DNA of 64,000 nt, from positions 124,001 to 188,000 of the forward strand of contig NZ_JACXXN010000002.1 in the NCBI RefSeq assembly GCF_014904695.1. Direction: 5' to 3'. The notes below the pieces were generated by a model. The model made no database searches. It worked only from the letters and a program-made list of their open reading frames with translations, and was not told the origin of the DNA. The stretch is from Nostoc sp. MG11 (GTDB lineage Bacteria; Cyanobacteriota; Cyanobacteriia; Cyanobacteriales; Nostocaceae). Below, in pieces: positions 46,861 through 55,311 of this stretch (position 1 is its first letter; the number at the start of each line of letters is the position of its first letter). The translations under genes were made by a program, and so were the position numbers.

Positions 46861-48246
46861 TTGAATAACTTGAATACATCTTTAAATATCAGCCAAAAGA
46901 ATATTCAATCACCGAACAACCTTGCAGTTATATCAACTTCGTCGGTGAAAAATACCCAATGGCAATTTCTTGCCTTGTGCTTATACCTGCTATCTCAAAG
47001 TTTTACAATCCCCATTTTAGCTATTGGTTCTTGGGCAACTTGGCTCACTTTCCCCGATTTGGCAACAAGTGTGCTTTTTTTAACATTTATACTAAGCTAT
47101 CGGCACAAAAAATTATCAGCAGCATCCAGTGCCAATAAAAAAATATTTGTAATGCTAATATTTGTATTATTATGCTGCATAACGTGCTATTTAATTTATT
47201 TTAGTAATTTGATAGATCCAAACGCTAATGGTGTTAGACTTGGCATCTATCAAATTTATCGCTTAGTTGAATTCCTATGTGTCTTTGGGGTAACAGCACA
47301 GATTCCTTTAACCCCAAAAAGAATCGATGTTTTAAAGCAAATTACTAATTTTGTCTTAATATTTGTTTGTTTATCAATTATATTGACCTTTTTTGCGATT
47401 GTGCCTTTGGGTGCGCTGACAGCGCATTTACCCCAAGGTAAAGATATCGCTGGTGCATGGAGCGAGTATGCACGGCTAGGAAAAATTGGCGGAAGAGGCT
47501 GGGGAACTATCAGTTACAATCACGGTTGTGTAGCAGCGCATGTAACTATGATTGCGGCTTTAAGAATATATTTAGGACTTGGTAAACAAGTAATAATTGA
47601 CTTTTTACTATTATTTTTATCGCTAATTGCTTGTTTTATTACTGAATCACGTACTGGATTTTTAGGAATACTGCTTTTTGTAATAGTATACATGCTAACA
47701 AAACCAAGGAATACAGTAATAGCTATTGGCTTGGCTGCGTTATTGTTCGGCATTATTGCTTTGACAAGTTTAGGTAATTTAGATTCAGTAAATTTAGTCT
47801 CAGTTCAAGGATCAGTATTAGATCGACAAACAACTTTATTAGATGCAGGTAATGCTGAAAACTTGAGCGGTAGAGATAATATTTGGGAAGAAAAAGTTCA
47901 ATTTTTAAATCAAGAACCTTGGCGATGGATAGTTGGTACAGGTTTCGGTTCAGCCTGGGATAATGGTGTAGATGGTGGCAGTGCTCATCTACTTTTTCTC
48001 CATATAATTTTAGAAAATGGCATTCTAGGATTACTAATTTTTGCCATTTTATTTTACAAAATGCTCTATTTGTTGTACCAAAACGAATTATATATAAAAC
48101 CTATATTTTGGGCAACAGTAATCTTTTTAATTACCTCATTTACTCAAGAAATATTTTATCCAATCCCAGCAATGGGAAGCTTTATCGGTTTTTATTTGTG
48201 CTCTGTTGCTATAGCACTTCGCAAAGACGTCAAAGTAATTAAGTAA
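46861..48246 (+). CDS. O-antigen ligase/Wzy-like polymerase
   Basis: This polytopic membrane protein of 461 residues has about ten to twelve helices and a large loop between late helices (VSVQGSVLDRQTTLL to WRWIVGTGFGSAWDNG), typical of the WaaL/Wzy superfamily that polymerises or ligates lipid-linked repeat units outside the inner membrane. The GRDNIWEEKVQF plus GTGFGS arrangement is characteristic. The start is a TTG at 46861, 20 bases after the preceding stop. Its place in the operon makes polymerase the best guess. Confidence 0.85.
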   Translation: MNNLNTSLNISQKNIQSPNNLAVISTSSVKNTQWQFLALCLYLLSQSFTIPILAIGSWATWLTFPDLATSVLFLTFILSYRHKKLSAASSANKKIFVMLIFVLLCCITCYLIYFSNLIDPNANGVRLGIYQIYRLVEFLCVFGVTAQIPLTPKRIDVLKQITNFVLIFVCLSIILTFFAIVPLGALTAHLPQGKDIAGAWSEYARLGKIGGRGWGTISYNHGCVAAHVTMIAALRIYLGLGKQVIIDFLLLFLSLIACFITESRTGFLGILLFVIVYMLTKPRNTVIAIGLAALLFGIIALTSLGNLDSVNLVSVQGSVLDRQTTLLDAGNAENLSGRDNIWEEKVQFLNQEPWRWIVGTGFGSAWDNGVDGGSAHLLFLHIILENGILGLLIFAILFYKMLYLLYQNELYIKPIFWATVIFLITSFTQEIFYPIPAMGSFIGFYLCSVAIALRKDVKVIK

Positions 48247-48262
48247 ATTAAGACATTAAAAT

Positions 48263-49429
48263 ATGGGAATCATCAATAATAAAAAGACCAATTTATTATT
48301 AATATTTATAAGTACTTTTCTTGTTGCGATCGCATGCTTCTATTTTGTTCAAAGCAAGAACGACACGCAAGATATTGGTTATACATCCAATAGTAATAAT
48401 ATTTTATCAAATAGCAAACCATTTTTCCCATTTGGTTTATATTATGTTGATTACAATGTTCCCAAAAATATTAAAGCTAAATTAAAAATAAAAGCTTTAA
48501 ATGATATAGCTAATGCTGGATTCAACATAATTCACACATCTCATAGTGAAAAACTAGATGATGATAGAATCATGTTAGACCAAGCTAAAAAACTAGGAGT
48601 TCATGTCATCATAGAGGGGCCTGCTGAAATTGAGGTGATGAACGCATTCAAAACTAAATCTGCACTGCTTGGTTGGAATATTGCTGATGATGCTAATTCC
48701 AGATATAAACGTGATACAGTATTAAATAGACATAATCAAGTCAAAAAAATTAATCCTAATTACTTGACATACATCAGTATGTTTTCTTTAAAGCCAGAAG
48801 TAGTTATGCGTTTCTTACATACTTCTGACTTAATAGGTTTTCAAAGTTATCCTATTTCTGATAGACCTTTGAATTCAACTTTTGATGATATGAAATTTCT
48901 TGTTAATATATCACAAAAATATAATGCTGCTCCAGCTATAGCTAATTTACAAACTTTTAAATGGAATGAGCCTGATAGTATTGGCAATCCTCAGCGAAAA
49001 CCAAGATTTAGCGAAATTCGCAACATGACCTATCAAGCGTTGCTAGGTGGTGTCAAAGGGATTATTTACTTCAGCTACCTTTATGAAAATTGGTATTTGC
49101 CAGAACACCAAGAATTATGGAACGGTTTGAAATCTTTGGTTCCTGAAATCAAAGTTATTAGCCCAATATTACTGAATGGAAATTTAAATCAAATTGATGC
49201 TGGATTCAAAAATATATTGGCTGGAACTTGGAGAAATCAAAACCAAGTTTTAGCCGTTATTATCAACACATCTTATACTGATACGACAGAGGTTGCAATT
49301 AAAGTTCCTGCAAATCTCAGTCAAGCAAAATCGATGTTTGCAAATCGTGCTTCAGGTTTAGTTATCAGAGGTGATAAGCTTTCTGGCTTGATTAAACCTC
49401 TAGATGTTCATGTCTACAGTTTAAATTAG
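48263..49429 (+). CDS. Membrane-anchored TIM-barrel protein, possible glycoside hydrolase
   Basis: I can place only the fold class. The 388-residue protein has an N-terminal signal anchor (LLLIFISTFLVAIACFYFV) and then what looks like a TIM barrel: FFPFGLYYVDYNVP, DIANAGFNIIHTSHS, ALLGWNIADDANSRY (where hydrolases of this type often have a catalytic acid), DLIGFQSYPISDR and GVKGIIYFSYLYENW. A small C-terminal beta domain (QVLAVIINTSY) follows, as in many glycoside hydrolases. Sitting between the polymerase and transferase genes, it could trim or release the polysaccharide in the periplasm. Catalysis is unproven. Confidence 0.7.
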   Translation: MGIINNKKTNLLLIFISTFLVAIACFYFVQSKNDTQDIGYTSNSNNILSNSKPFFPFGLYYVDYNVPKNIKAKLKIKALNDIANAGFNIIHTSHSEKLDDDRIMLDQAKKLGVHVIIEGPAEIEVMNAFKTKSALLGWNIADDANSRYKRDTVLNRHNQVKKINPNYLTYISMFSLKPEVVMRFLHTSDLIGFQSYPISDRPLNSTFDDMKFLVNISQKYNAAPAIANLQTFKWNEPDSIGNPQRKPRFSEIRNMTYQALLGGVKGIIYFSYLYENWYLPEHQELWNGLKSLVPEIKVISPILLNGNLNQIDAGFKNILAGTWRNQNQVLAVIINTSYTDTTEVAIKVPANLSQAKSMFANRASGLVIRGDKLSGLIKPLDVHVYSLN

Positions 49430-49439
49430 GAGGCTATTA

Positions 49440-50636
49440 ATGAACGTTGTTGTATCAATTGACCATCGTTATTTTGGTACACCTGATGGTGCTGTTTGGA
49501 CTTCAACAAATGGTGGCTACCCGTTCTGGTTGCGTTATCTAGAAGTATTCGATAGTGTACGTATTGTGGCACGAGTACGTCCAGTGACCTCAGTACCAGC
49601 CCATTGGCAACGTGTTGACGGTGAAAACGTTTCGGTTGCAGCCGTTCCGTTCTACGTTGGCCCAGTACAGTACTTGCTAAAAGCTGCACAAGTCCAACAG
49701 GCTGTTAGGAATGCTGTTCATTTAACTGATGCTGTTATTTTGAGAGTTCCCTCAAACGTAGCTAACTGTATTTATGATTGGGTGCGTCATACTAATCAGC
49801 CTTATGCTTTAGAAGTAGTGGGCGACCCTTACAATTTCTTTGCACCTGGTTCAGTTAAACATCCTTTACGCCCCTTTTTTCGTAGATGGTTTACACAGAA
49901 GTTAAAAAACAAGTGTGTCGAAGCTGCGGCTGTTTCTTATGTTACGAAACAAGCTCTACAACAACGGTATCCTTCGAGTCAACAAGCTTATTCAACTTAT
50001 TATTCAGATGTTGAATTATCTGATGAAGCTTTTGTTTCTAATCCTCGTTCACTTAATACTCAATCAGACAAAATAACCTTAATTACTGTTGGAACTTTAG
50101 AGAACTTTTGTAAAGCCATTGATGTATTAATAGATGCTGTTTCTATGTGCATTCAAGAGGGATTAAACCTGGAGTTAGTTATTGTTGGAGATGGTGAGTA
50201 CAGACCAGACTTAGAAACTCAAGCTAGAAAACTAGGAATTCAAGAGCGTGTGTTTTTCCAAGGTCAACTACCATCTGGTAAAGCTGTATTAGAACAGTTA
50301 GATATGGCAGATATATTTGTACTACCTTCTCGCCAAGAGAGTTTACCTAGAGCTTTAATTGAAGCTATGGCACGAGGATTACCTTGCATTGGTTCTAACA
50401 TAGGAGGCATTCCTGAATTACTGTTAGCTGAAGACTTAGTGATTCCAGGCGATACAGTTGGATTAGCAACCAAAATAAAGGAAGTTATTGCCGAACCTGA
50501 GAGGATTCTACGAATGTCAACTCGAAATCTAAAAGTAGCAAAAGATTATAATGAAAAACTACTTCAACAACGTAGACTAGAATTTTATAAGTATATAAAA
50601 GAAGTAACGGAAATTAACTTCAAAAATCAGAATTAA
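49440..50636 (+). CDS. GT4 family glycosyltransferase
   Basis: This is a 398-residue GT-B transferase. The C-terminal donor domain carries ITLITVGTLENFCKAIDVLI, LVIVGDGEYRPDLE and the DIFVLPSRQESLPRALIEAM signature with the Glu that contacts the nucleotide sugar. The N-terminal domain (MNVVVSIDHRYFGTPDGAVW) is diverged. The start follows TAGGAGGCTATTA, a strong ribosome site, 10 bases after the previous stop. It presumably adds one sugar of the repeat unit. Confidence 0.9.
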   Translation: MNVVVSIDHRYFGTPDGAVWTSTNGGYPFWLRYLEVFDSVRIVARVRPVTSVPAHWQRVDGENVSVAAVPFYVGPVQYLLKAAQVQQAVRNAVHLTDAVILRVPSNVANCIYDWVRHTNQPYALEVVGDPYNFFAPGSVKHPLRPFFRRWFTQKLKNKCVEAAAVSYVTKQALQQRYPSSQQAYSTYYSDVELSDEAFVSNPRSLNTQSDKITLITVGTLENFCKAIDVLIDAVSMCIQEGLNLELVIVGDGEYRPDLETQARKLGIQERVFFQGQLPSGKAVLEQLDMADIFVLPSRQESLPRALIEAMARGLPCIGSNIGGIPELLLAEDLVIPGDTVGLATKIKEVIAEPERILRMSTRNLKVAKDYNEKLLQQRRLEFYKYIKEVTEINFKNQN

Positions 50637-50691
50637 AACTTTTTTAGACAAAAGTCTACAGTTAATACTATCTCAATAAAATTTACGTTTT

Positions 50692-51786
50692 ATGAAAATA
50701 TTTTACATAATTACCCGTGCTGTGAGTGGCGGCGCTCAAACTAACGTCTTAGAACTTATTCGCGGTTTTCGAGATAAATTTGAGATTATACTATGCACTG
50801 GAGAAGAAGGATTTCTGACTGAATCAGCATTAAAATTAGGAGCTAAGGTACATGTATTACCTAACTTAATGCGTTCTGTAAATTTATTCCAAGATATCCA
50901 AGCAGTAGGAAATATTTTAAGCCTAATTCGTCAATATAAACCAGATTTGCTTCATGCCCACTCATCAAAGGCAGGGATATTAGGACGACTTGCAGCCAAG
51001 TTGGCGGGTGTACCTGCTGTTTTTACAGATCATGGTTGGGCTTTTGCTGCTAAACTTCCCTGGTATTGGAAGCTTTTAGCGATTCCCAGCGAGCAACTTG
51101 CGGCTCATTGGTGTTCAAAGATTATCACTGTATCTGAATATGATCTGTCCTTGGCTATTCAGTATCGTATTGCTTCCCGAAACAAACTAGTTAAAATATA
51201 CCTTGGTCTTCCTGATACTGTTTGTCGTGCCAATCCTGGCAAAACAGATGTGGTGAAAATTGTCATGGTCGCTCGCTTTTCACCGCAAAAAGACCAAATC
51301 CTACTTTTGAAAGCATTAGCTGGTATTGATAAACCTTTCGAGTTACTTTTTGTCGGTGACGGTTCTACGCGGGAGCAAGCAGAGTCTTTAGCTCAAAACT
51401 TAGGTTTGGAAAAACAAGTTAAGTTTTTGGGTTCTCGTTCTGATGTAGAACAAATTCTGCAAGACACACACATTTTCGTTTTATCAACAAATTGGGAATC
51501 ATTTGGATTAGTTTCAGTTGAAGCAATGCGTGCTGGATTACCAGTTGTAGTTACTGATGTTGGTGGGGTTAGTGAAGTAGTTGTAGATGGAGAAACTGGT
51601 TTTTTAGTCCCCAAAGCAGATGTAGTAGCCATGCAAGAAAGGTTAACTCAACTCATAACTAACGCTGATTTAAGGATTCGCATGGGAGACGCTGGACGTA
51701 GACGCTATGAAACACACTTTGCTGTTGAACGAATGCTAAATGAAATTTTGGAAGTATACATGGAATGTAAGATAAAGCCTAAATAA
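50692..51786 (+). CDS. GT4 family glycosyltransferase
   Basis: This 364-residue GT-B transferase has a clear N-terminal domain (ITRAVSGGAQTNVLELIRGF, HAHSSKAGILGRLAAKLAGV) and donor domain (IVMVARFSPQKDQILLLKAL, FVLSTNWESFGLVSVEAMRA, GGVSEVVVDGETGFLV). It is the last gene of the rightward polysaccharide operon and ends 140 bases before a convergent stress-protein gene, with a hairpin between them. Confidence 0.92.
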   Translation: MKIFYIITRAVSGGAQTNVLELIRGFRDKFEIILCTGEEGFLTESALKLGAKVHVLPNLMRSVNLFQDIQAVGNILSLIRQYKPDLLHAHSSKAGILGRLAAKLAGVPAVFTDHGWAFAAKLPWYWKLLAIPSEQLAAHWCSKIITVSEYDLSLAIQYRIASRNKLVKIYLGLPDTVCRANPGKTDVVKIVMVARFSPQKDQILLLKALAGIDKPFELLFVGDGSTREQAESLAQNLGLEKQVKFLGSRSDVEQILQDTHIFVLSTNWESFGLVSVEAMRAGLPVVVTDVGGVSEVVVDGETGFLVPKADVVAMQERLTQLITNADLRIRMGDAGRRRYETHFAVERMLNEILEVYMECKIKPK

Positions 51787-51838
51787 TAGTTCACTAACCC
51801 AAAAATGACGGGTGTAGGTTGGGAAAAGGGTAAAGGTT

Positions 51839-51868
51839 AAAGGGGAAAGGAAATAAACCTTTCCCTTT
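51839..51868. terminator. Hairpin between convergent genes, possible terminator
   Basis: AAAGGGGAAAGG at 51839-51850 pairs with CCTTTCCCTTT at 51858-51868 with one bulge. It could end both the polysaccharide operon and the KGG gene. A long T-run is missing, so it may be just a G-rich repeat. Confidence 0.45.
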
Positions 51869-51926
51869 AGTGTGCCTACGAGTAATTGCAACGTAACTTA
51901 CTGAAACGATTCTTAGCTCAACCTAT

Positions 51927-52268
51927 CTATTTTTTCTTATTCTTATTCTTATGACTCTGCCGTCCTGCGTTAGCATGTTGTTCTGGTGTACCGCCAGGGG
52001 TACTTTTTTCTTCACTATCGGCATCGTCATTATTCTCACTTCGACCACCACTGTGGGAACTTTTGCCACCCTCACGGCCGATTTCAGCCATATGCTCTCT
52101 ATCCTGACTTATGGCTTCACCACCCTTATGCCCAGCTTCACGAGCTTCCTCAGATGTAAACTCGTGAGCAGTACCTTTTTCATGAGCGGCTTGTCCGCCT
52201 TTGCTGGCAATTTCACGCTGCTTGTCTTCATCCATAGAAGCAAAGCCACGTTTGCTTGTATCTGCCAT
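51927..52268 (-). CDS. KGG-repeat stress protein (con-10 type)
   Basis: The 113-residue hydrophilic protein carries three KGG/REGG units (REIASKGGQAAHEKG, REAGHKGGEAISQD, AEIGREGGKSSHSGG) and a Lys-rich tail. Such Gly-rich small proteins, including GsiB and con-10, are induced by starvation, desiccation or salt in bacteria and fungi and are thought to act as hydrophilins. The start has a strong AAGGAGTAATATC ribosome site. Stress induction here is inferred from the family. Confidence 0.9.
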   Translation of the reverse strand: MADTSKRGFASMDEDKQREIASKGGQAAHEKGTAHEFTSEEAREAGHKGGEAISQDREHMAEIGREGGKSSHSGGRSENNDDADSEEKSTPGGTPEQHANAGRQSHKNKNKKK

Positions 52269-52680
52269 GATATTACTCCTTGTAATTAACTCAAGCTTTT
52301 ACTTTTTTAAGCAGCAAAAACTTTTGTTGGTTTTCCATTTCATCAATTCATGAATTTCTTCAAGTTATCTACTCAATTAGCTGTATTCATGGCCCCTTAG
52401 AGAGAATAATTCTATGCTGTTACTCTACTTCCGAGATACAACTCAAGTTTAATGGGTGGAGAGACGTTTATAGACTTCCAAAATATCTTCTATAATTAAG
52501 CGTTGAGTTTTCTATTCCTTTACTTTCGACACATTAACAAAGTTAGGGTAAAACCTAACTATTAACTGATATTATAAGGAGCGCTATTGTTTCCCTGCTG
52601 ATTTACCGAAAAGTGGAAGAATAGCGCAACATGCTAAAAATTTCGCGCATAATTAGTTACTAGTCTTAATCAGATCCAGC
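52269..52680. other. Intergenic region with one small hairpin
   Basis: No gene is visible. AGTTAGG at 52541-52547 pairs with CCTAACT at 52554-52560 around GTAAAA. Otherwise I see only AT-rich sequence and the upstream region of the KGG gene. Confidence 0.5.
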
Positions 52681-52910
52681 GGCCACAGTGAATCAAGCTC
52701 TGATGAAGATTGCAGATCGTTAATAATAATGCTGCAATCTTTAGGCGTAAGTGTCTTTTAATAGAGGAAAACCCTCCTACAGCGCTGTTGTCCGGGAACG
52801 CAAGTCTAGGCATGACCAATGAAGCAGGAAAGCCCAACCGCAAGATTGGGAAGCCCACACTGAATAAGTACATTACAGTGTAGGAGTATGTCACATACTT
52901 GTGACGACGT
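52681..52910 (+). mobile_element. Probable relic of an IS200/IS605-type element (tnpB 3' end)
   Basis: A plus-strand frame reads SGNASLGMTNEAGKP followed by a Lys-rich tail and a stop near 52882, which looks like the variable C-terminal tail of a TnpB protein. It is followed by nested hairpins: CCCAA...TTGGG, ACACTG...CAGTGT and GTATG...CATAC, the last beside GTCAC, as at the right end of such elements. Nothing of the TnpB catalytic core remains. This is recognition by pattern only and could be wrong. Confidence 0.45.
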
Positions 52911-52919
52911 AAAGCATAA

Positions 52920-53046
52920 TAGACCTCTTGCATAAATACTTAAATTGTCATGTTGAGCGGAGCGAAACGTAGGAGTGAGATTCTTGCCTCCACTACGTTC
53001 TGGTCAGAATGACACTAATAATTTTCAGACTTTTGCAAGAGGTCTA
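52920..53046. mobile_element. MITE-like element, copy B (inverted relative to copy A)
   Basis: A 127-bp element has TAGACCTCTTGCATAAATAC at the left and CTTTTGCAAGAGGTCTA at the right. The interior (TTGTCATGTTGAGCGGAGCG, TACGTTCTGGTCAGAATGAC) is the reverse complement of copy A at 11856-12021 minus its central insert. It ends two bases before the minisatellite. Confidence 0.8.
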
Positions 53047-53048
53047 AT

Positions 53049-53308
53049 AATCTGCAATACGATCGCATCGACCTGCAATGCGATCGCATCGACCTGCAAT
53101 GCGATTGCATCGACCTGCAATGCGATTGCATCGACCTGCAATATAATTGCATCGACCTGCAATATAATTGCATCGACCTGCAATACGATTGCATCGACCT
53201 GCAATGCGATTGCATTGACCTGCAATGCGATTGCATCGACCTGCAATGCGATTGCATCGACCTGCAATGCGATTGCATCGACCTGCAATGCGATCGCATC
53301 GACCTGCG
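53049..53308. repeat. 21-bp minisatellite, about 12 copies, HIP1-like core
   Basis: A 21-bp unit, GACCTGCAATGCGATYGCAT plus C, is repeated twelve times with a partial thirteenth. Each contains GCAATGCGAT(C/T)GCAT, an imperfect palindrome that is the HIP1 octamer in the C variants (both outer ends) and a one-base HIP1 mutant in the centre. Two units carry AATATAATT. The period is a multiple of three, so several frames stay open, but none has family features. It directly abuts a MITE and precedes a small gene at 53421. Confidence 0.9.
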
Positions 53309-53420
53309 TAAATAAACTTACCTTTTCTTTAACCTTGTCTTATCTAAAAACTTTGCCTTACTGTTAGCTTTAAAGTTGCAATGGGCACATTAAGCATACA
53401 GTTTACTACGGTATGTATTT

Positions 53421-53795
53421 ATGCCTGCCCAAGACACAACACGTCGTTTACGCCCTCAATTAATTAGTCAAGATATTACTTCATTGCACGGTTTGCAAAC
53501 CATCAGCACCTATGACACAACCCGTGTTAATACCTCTGTTGCAAACTTACAGCAAGCTTATCAGGATATGTTGGCGCAGCGACAAGCCGAAACCGAAAAA
53601 CTAACTTTATACCGTGCGGCTGCCGATGCTGCCCGATTAGCAGAATGGGAATTTCATAATGCTATATTAGCCATGAAAGAAGTTGTGCGCGGTCAATATG
53701 GGTCAGATAGCGACCAAGCTCAAGCGGTTGGTCTAAAGAAAAAATCAGACCGCAAGCGTCCCAACCGCAAAAAGTCAGTTGCAGTTGCCAGTTAG
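53421..53795 (+). CDS. Hypothetical protein with basic tail
   Basis: I do not recognise the family. The 124-residue protein has a predicted helical middle (VANLQQAYQDMLAQRQAETE, then YRAAADAARLAEWEFHNAIL) that could form a coiled coil, and a Lys/Arg-rich C-terminus (KKKSDRKRPNRKKS) suggesting nucleic-acid or membrane-surface contact. There is no signal peptide or membrane segment. It may be transcribed from within or just after the 21-bp repeat array. Confidence 0.6.
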   Translation: MPAQDTTRRLRPQLISQDITSLHGLQTISTYDTTRVNTSVANLQQAYQDMLAQRQAETEKLTLYRAAADAARLAEWEFHNAILAMKEVVRGQYGSDSDQAQAVGLKKKSDRKRPNRKKSVAVAS

Positions 53796-54274
53796 TCAAC
53801 TTACAGCGCTTTTCAATTCAATAGCTTGCACGCGTAGGGCACAATATATTGTGTCCTTACCAGCTTAATTAGTTATAATTTCCGCATCTGTGCAAAAACC
53901 GGAAAATCCTCTTTCCCCCCTGCTCCGGTTGCTGAGCGGCTCGTCCTGAGCGTACCCCTACGGAGAAGCAAGCTAAGCGTAGCGTCTCGTAGAGAAGCCG
54001 TTGGCGCAGCCTCCCGTAGGTAAGGAAGTCGAAGCACTGCTCCCCAGCGGTCTTAATGATAAGTCTTTCGCCGGACACTATAACTATATTAGAAGTTTTT
54101 TTTGACGGCTAATTACATAGACACCTTATGCCTCGTCGAACTCACGTTACCATGACTACCGTTATCGTTTTAAAATTCCACTCTGTTACGAATTCGGGAG
54201 TAGCAACCCTCTCAATAGGCATTTTTAGTTAAAGACTAGGAATCGCTTTCGCTTTTCCTACTCAAGCCGCCGTT
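53796..54274. repeat. Intergenic region with palindromic repeat debris
   Basis: About 53933-54040 holds nested short palindromes (CTACGGAGAAGCAAGCTAAG, GTAGCGTCTCGTAGAGAAGC, GTTGGCGCAGCCTCCCGTAG) of a type seen also inside copy A of the MITE. No gene is seen. Positions 54251-54274 match sequence after the duplicated tail near 55228. Confidence 0.6.
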
Positions 54275-55180
54275 TTACGAATCTCCTTTGCTGAGAAATT
54301 GCTTAACTGTCATGGGTTTGATATGAGGATAGCGAGCATTTCCAATCCGATCAAGTTTGCCCTTACCCGATACCATCGCGTACATATACTGGTGGTAAAC
54401 GTACTCTTCGAGTGAACTGGCTGACGCTTTTTTGGCAGTAATCCAAGCTTGCATCTCGGCTATACTGCCCAATGATTTTTCGGTTAACTTACTGCCCGTC
54501 ACTCCTTCATAAGTGGCTTTCAACTGCTTCGAGGTCAGAGTATCGCCTGCGACTTCCAATGCCATGTTTGCCAAGCCTGGGTCGCTCACCGCTTCCGCCA
54601 CATACCTGGCGGTATCATCAGTGGTCGTGAGATCGAGCGGCGTTTCACCATTGCCCCAGTATTGAAAGATTTGATGTTCTAGGTCAAACAGTGGCATATA
54701 GGTGATGAACTCCATAAATGCCCCGTTGAGAACTAAGGTATATTCCAAACCGCTTTGCTGAAGATACTCAAATACTTCCTTGCGCTTATCCAAATTGTCA
54801 TTATCACCGTAGTCTAGCTTGCGATAGTCTACCGAGTAATCGGAGGGAATGAACCGCTTTACGCCCTGCTGTTTGGCAACATCAATCAAGTTCTTCTGCC
54901 CTGGTACAGTCACTTCACTATTACCGATCGCAGATACGACCACATCGACTCCTGCACACGCTGGCAGTAGGGTTTCAGGCTGCATCACGTCGCCTTCGAT
55001 GATCGCTGCGCCCTTGGCTTTCATGGCATCGATTTTTTTACGATTTTCTGGATTGGTATCGTTACTTGATCGCACCATTGCCCGAACATCAATGTTTCCT
55101 TTGTCCAGTAGAGCAGAAACAATCTTAGTACCCAGCATGCCAGTAGAACCAGCAACCAGAACTGTCAATTTTGTCGTCAT
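54275..55180 (-). CDS. NmrA-family NAD(P)-binding reductase
   Basis: This 301-residue protein is an atypical SDR of the NmrA/isoflavone-reductase group, enzymes that reduce aromatic or phenolic compounds or sense NADP. The dinucleotide motif VLVAGSTGMLGTKIV is at residues 7-21; VDVVVSAIGNSE and KRFIPSDYSVDYRKLDYGDN are typical. It is the last gene of a minus-strand cluster with a hydrolase, an SDR and a cupin. A second, truncated copy of its 3' end lies immediately upstream at 55228-55311, evidence for duplication in the cluster. Confidence 0.85.
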   Translation of the reverse strand: MTTKLTVLVAGSTGMLGTKIVSALLDKGNIDVRAMVRSSNDTNPENRKKIDAMKAKGAAIIEGDVMQPETLLPACAGVDVVVSAIGNSEVTVPGQKNLIDVAKQQGVKRFIPSDYSVDYRKLDYGDNDNLDKRKEVFEYLQQSGLEYTLVLNGAFMEFITYMPLFDLEHQIFQYWGNGETPLDLTTTDDTARYVAEAVSDPGLANMALEVAGDTLTSKQLKATYEGVTGSKLTEKSLGSIAEMQAWITAKKASASSLEEYVYHQYMYAMVSGKGKLDRIGNARYPHIKPMTVKQFLSKGDS

Positions 55181-55227
55181 GATTTTCCTTGTAATGGACT
55201 TGTAAGCCTTAATCGAAGAACACCATT

Positions 55228-55311
55228 GCTTTCCTACACAAGCTGCTGTTTTACGCAGTTTCTTTGCTGAGAAATTGTTTAACTGTCAGGGATTTGATGT
55301 GGGGATAGCGA
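55228..55311 (-). pseudogene. Duplicated 3' end of an NmrA-family gene
   Basis: On the minus strand this reads RYPHIKSLTVKQFLSKETA then TAA, nearly the same as the C-terminus of the NmrA gene (RYPHIKPMTVKQFLSKGDS), and the flanking 24 bases after the stop also match 54251-54274. Only the last 20 or so codons survive. In another frame it overlaps and supplies the end of the alpha/beta hydrolase gene. Confidence 0.8.

Noticed and set aside
53049-53308. CRISPR array
   Set aside because: The 21-bp units are contiguous with no unique spacers, and no cas genes are nearby; it is a tandem minisatellite.
52975-53367. Open frames on both strands across the 21-bp array (for example IASTCNA and LQVDAIA heptapeptide repeats)
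   Set aside because: They stay open only because the period is a multiple of three; there is no ribosome site, and every frame of such an array is repetitive.
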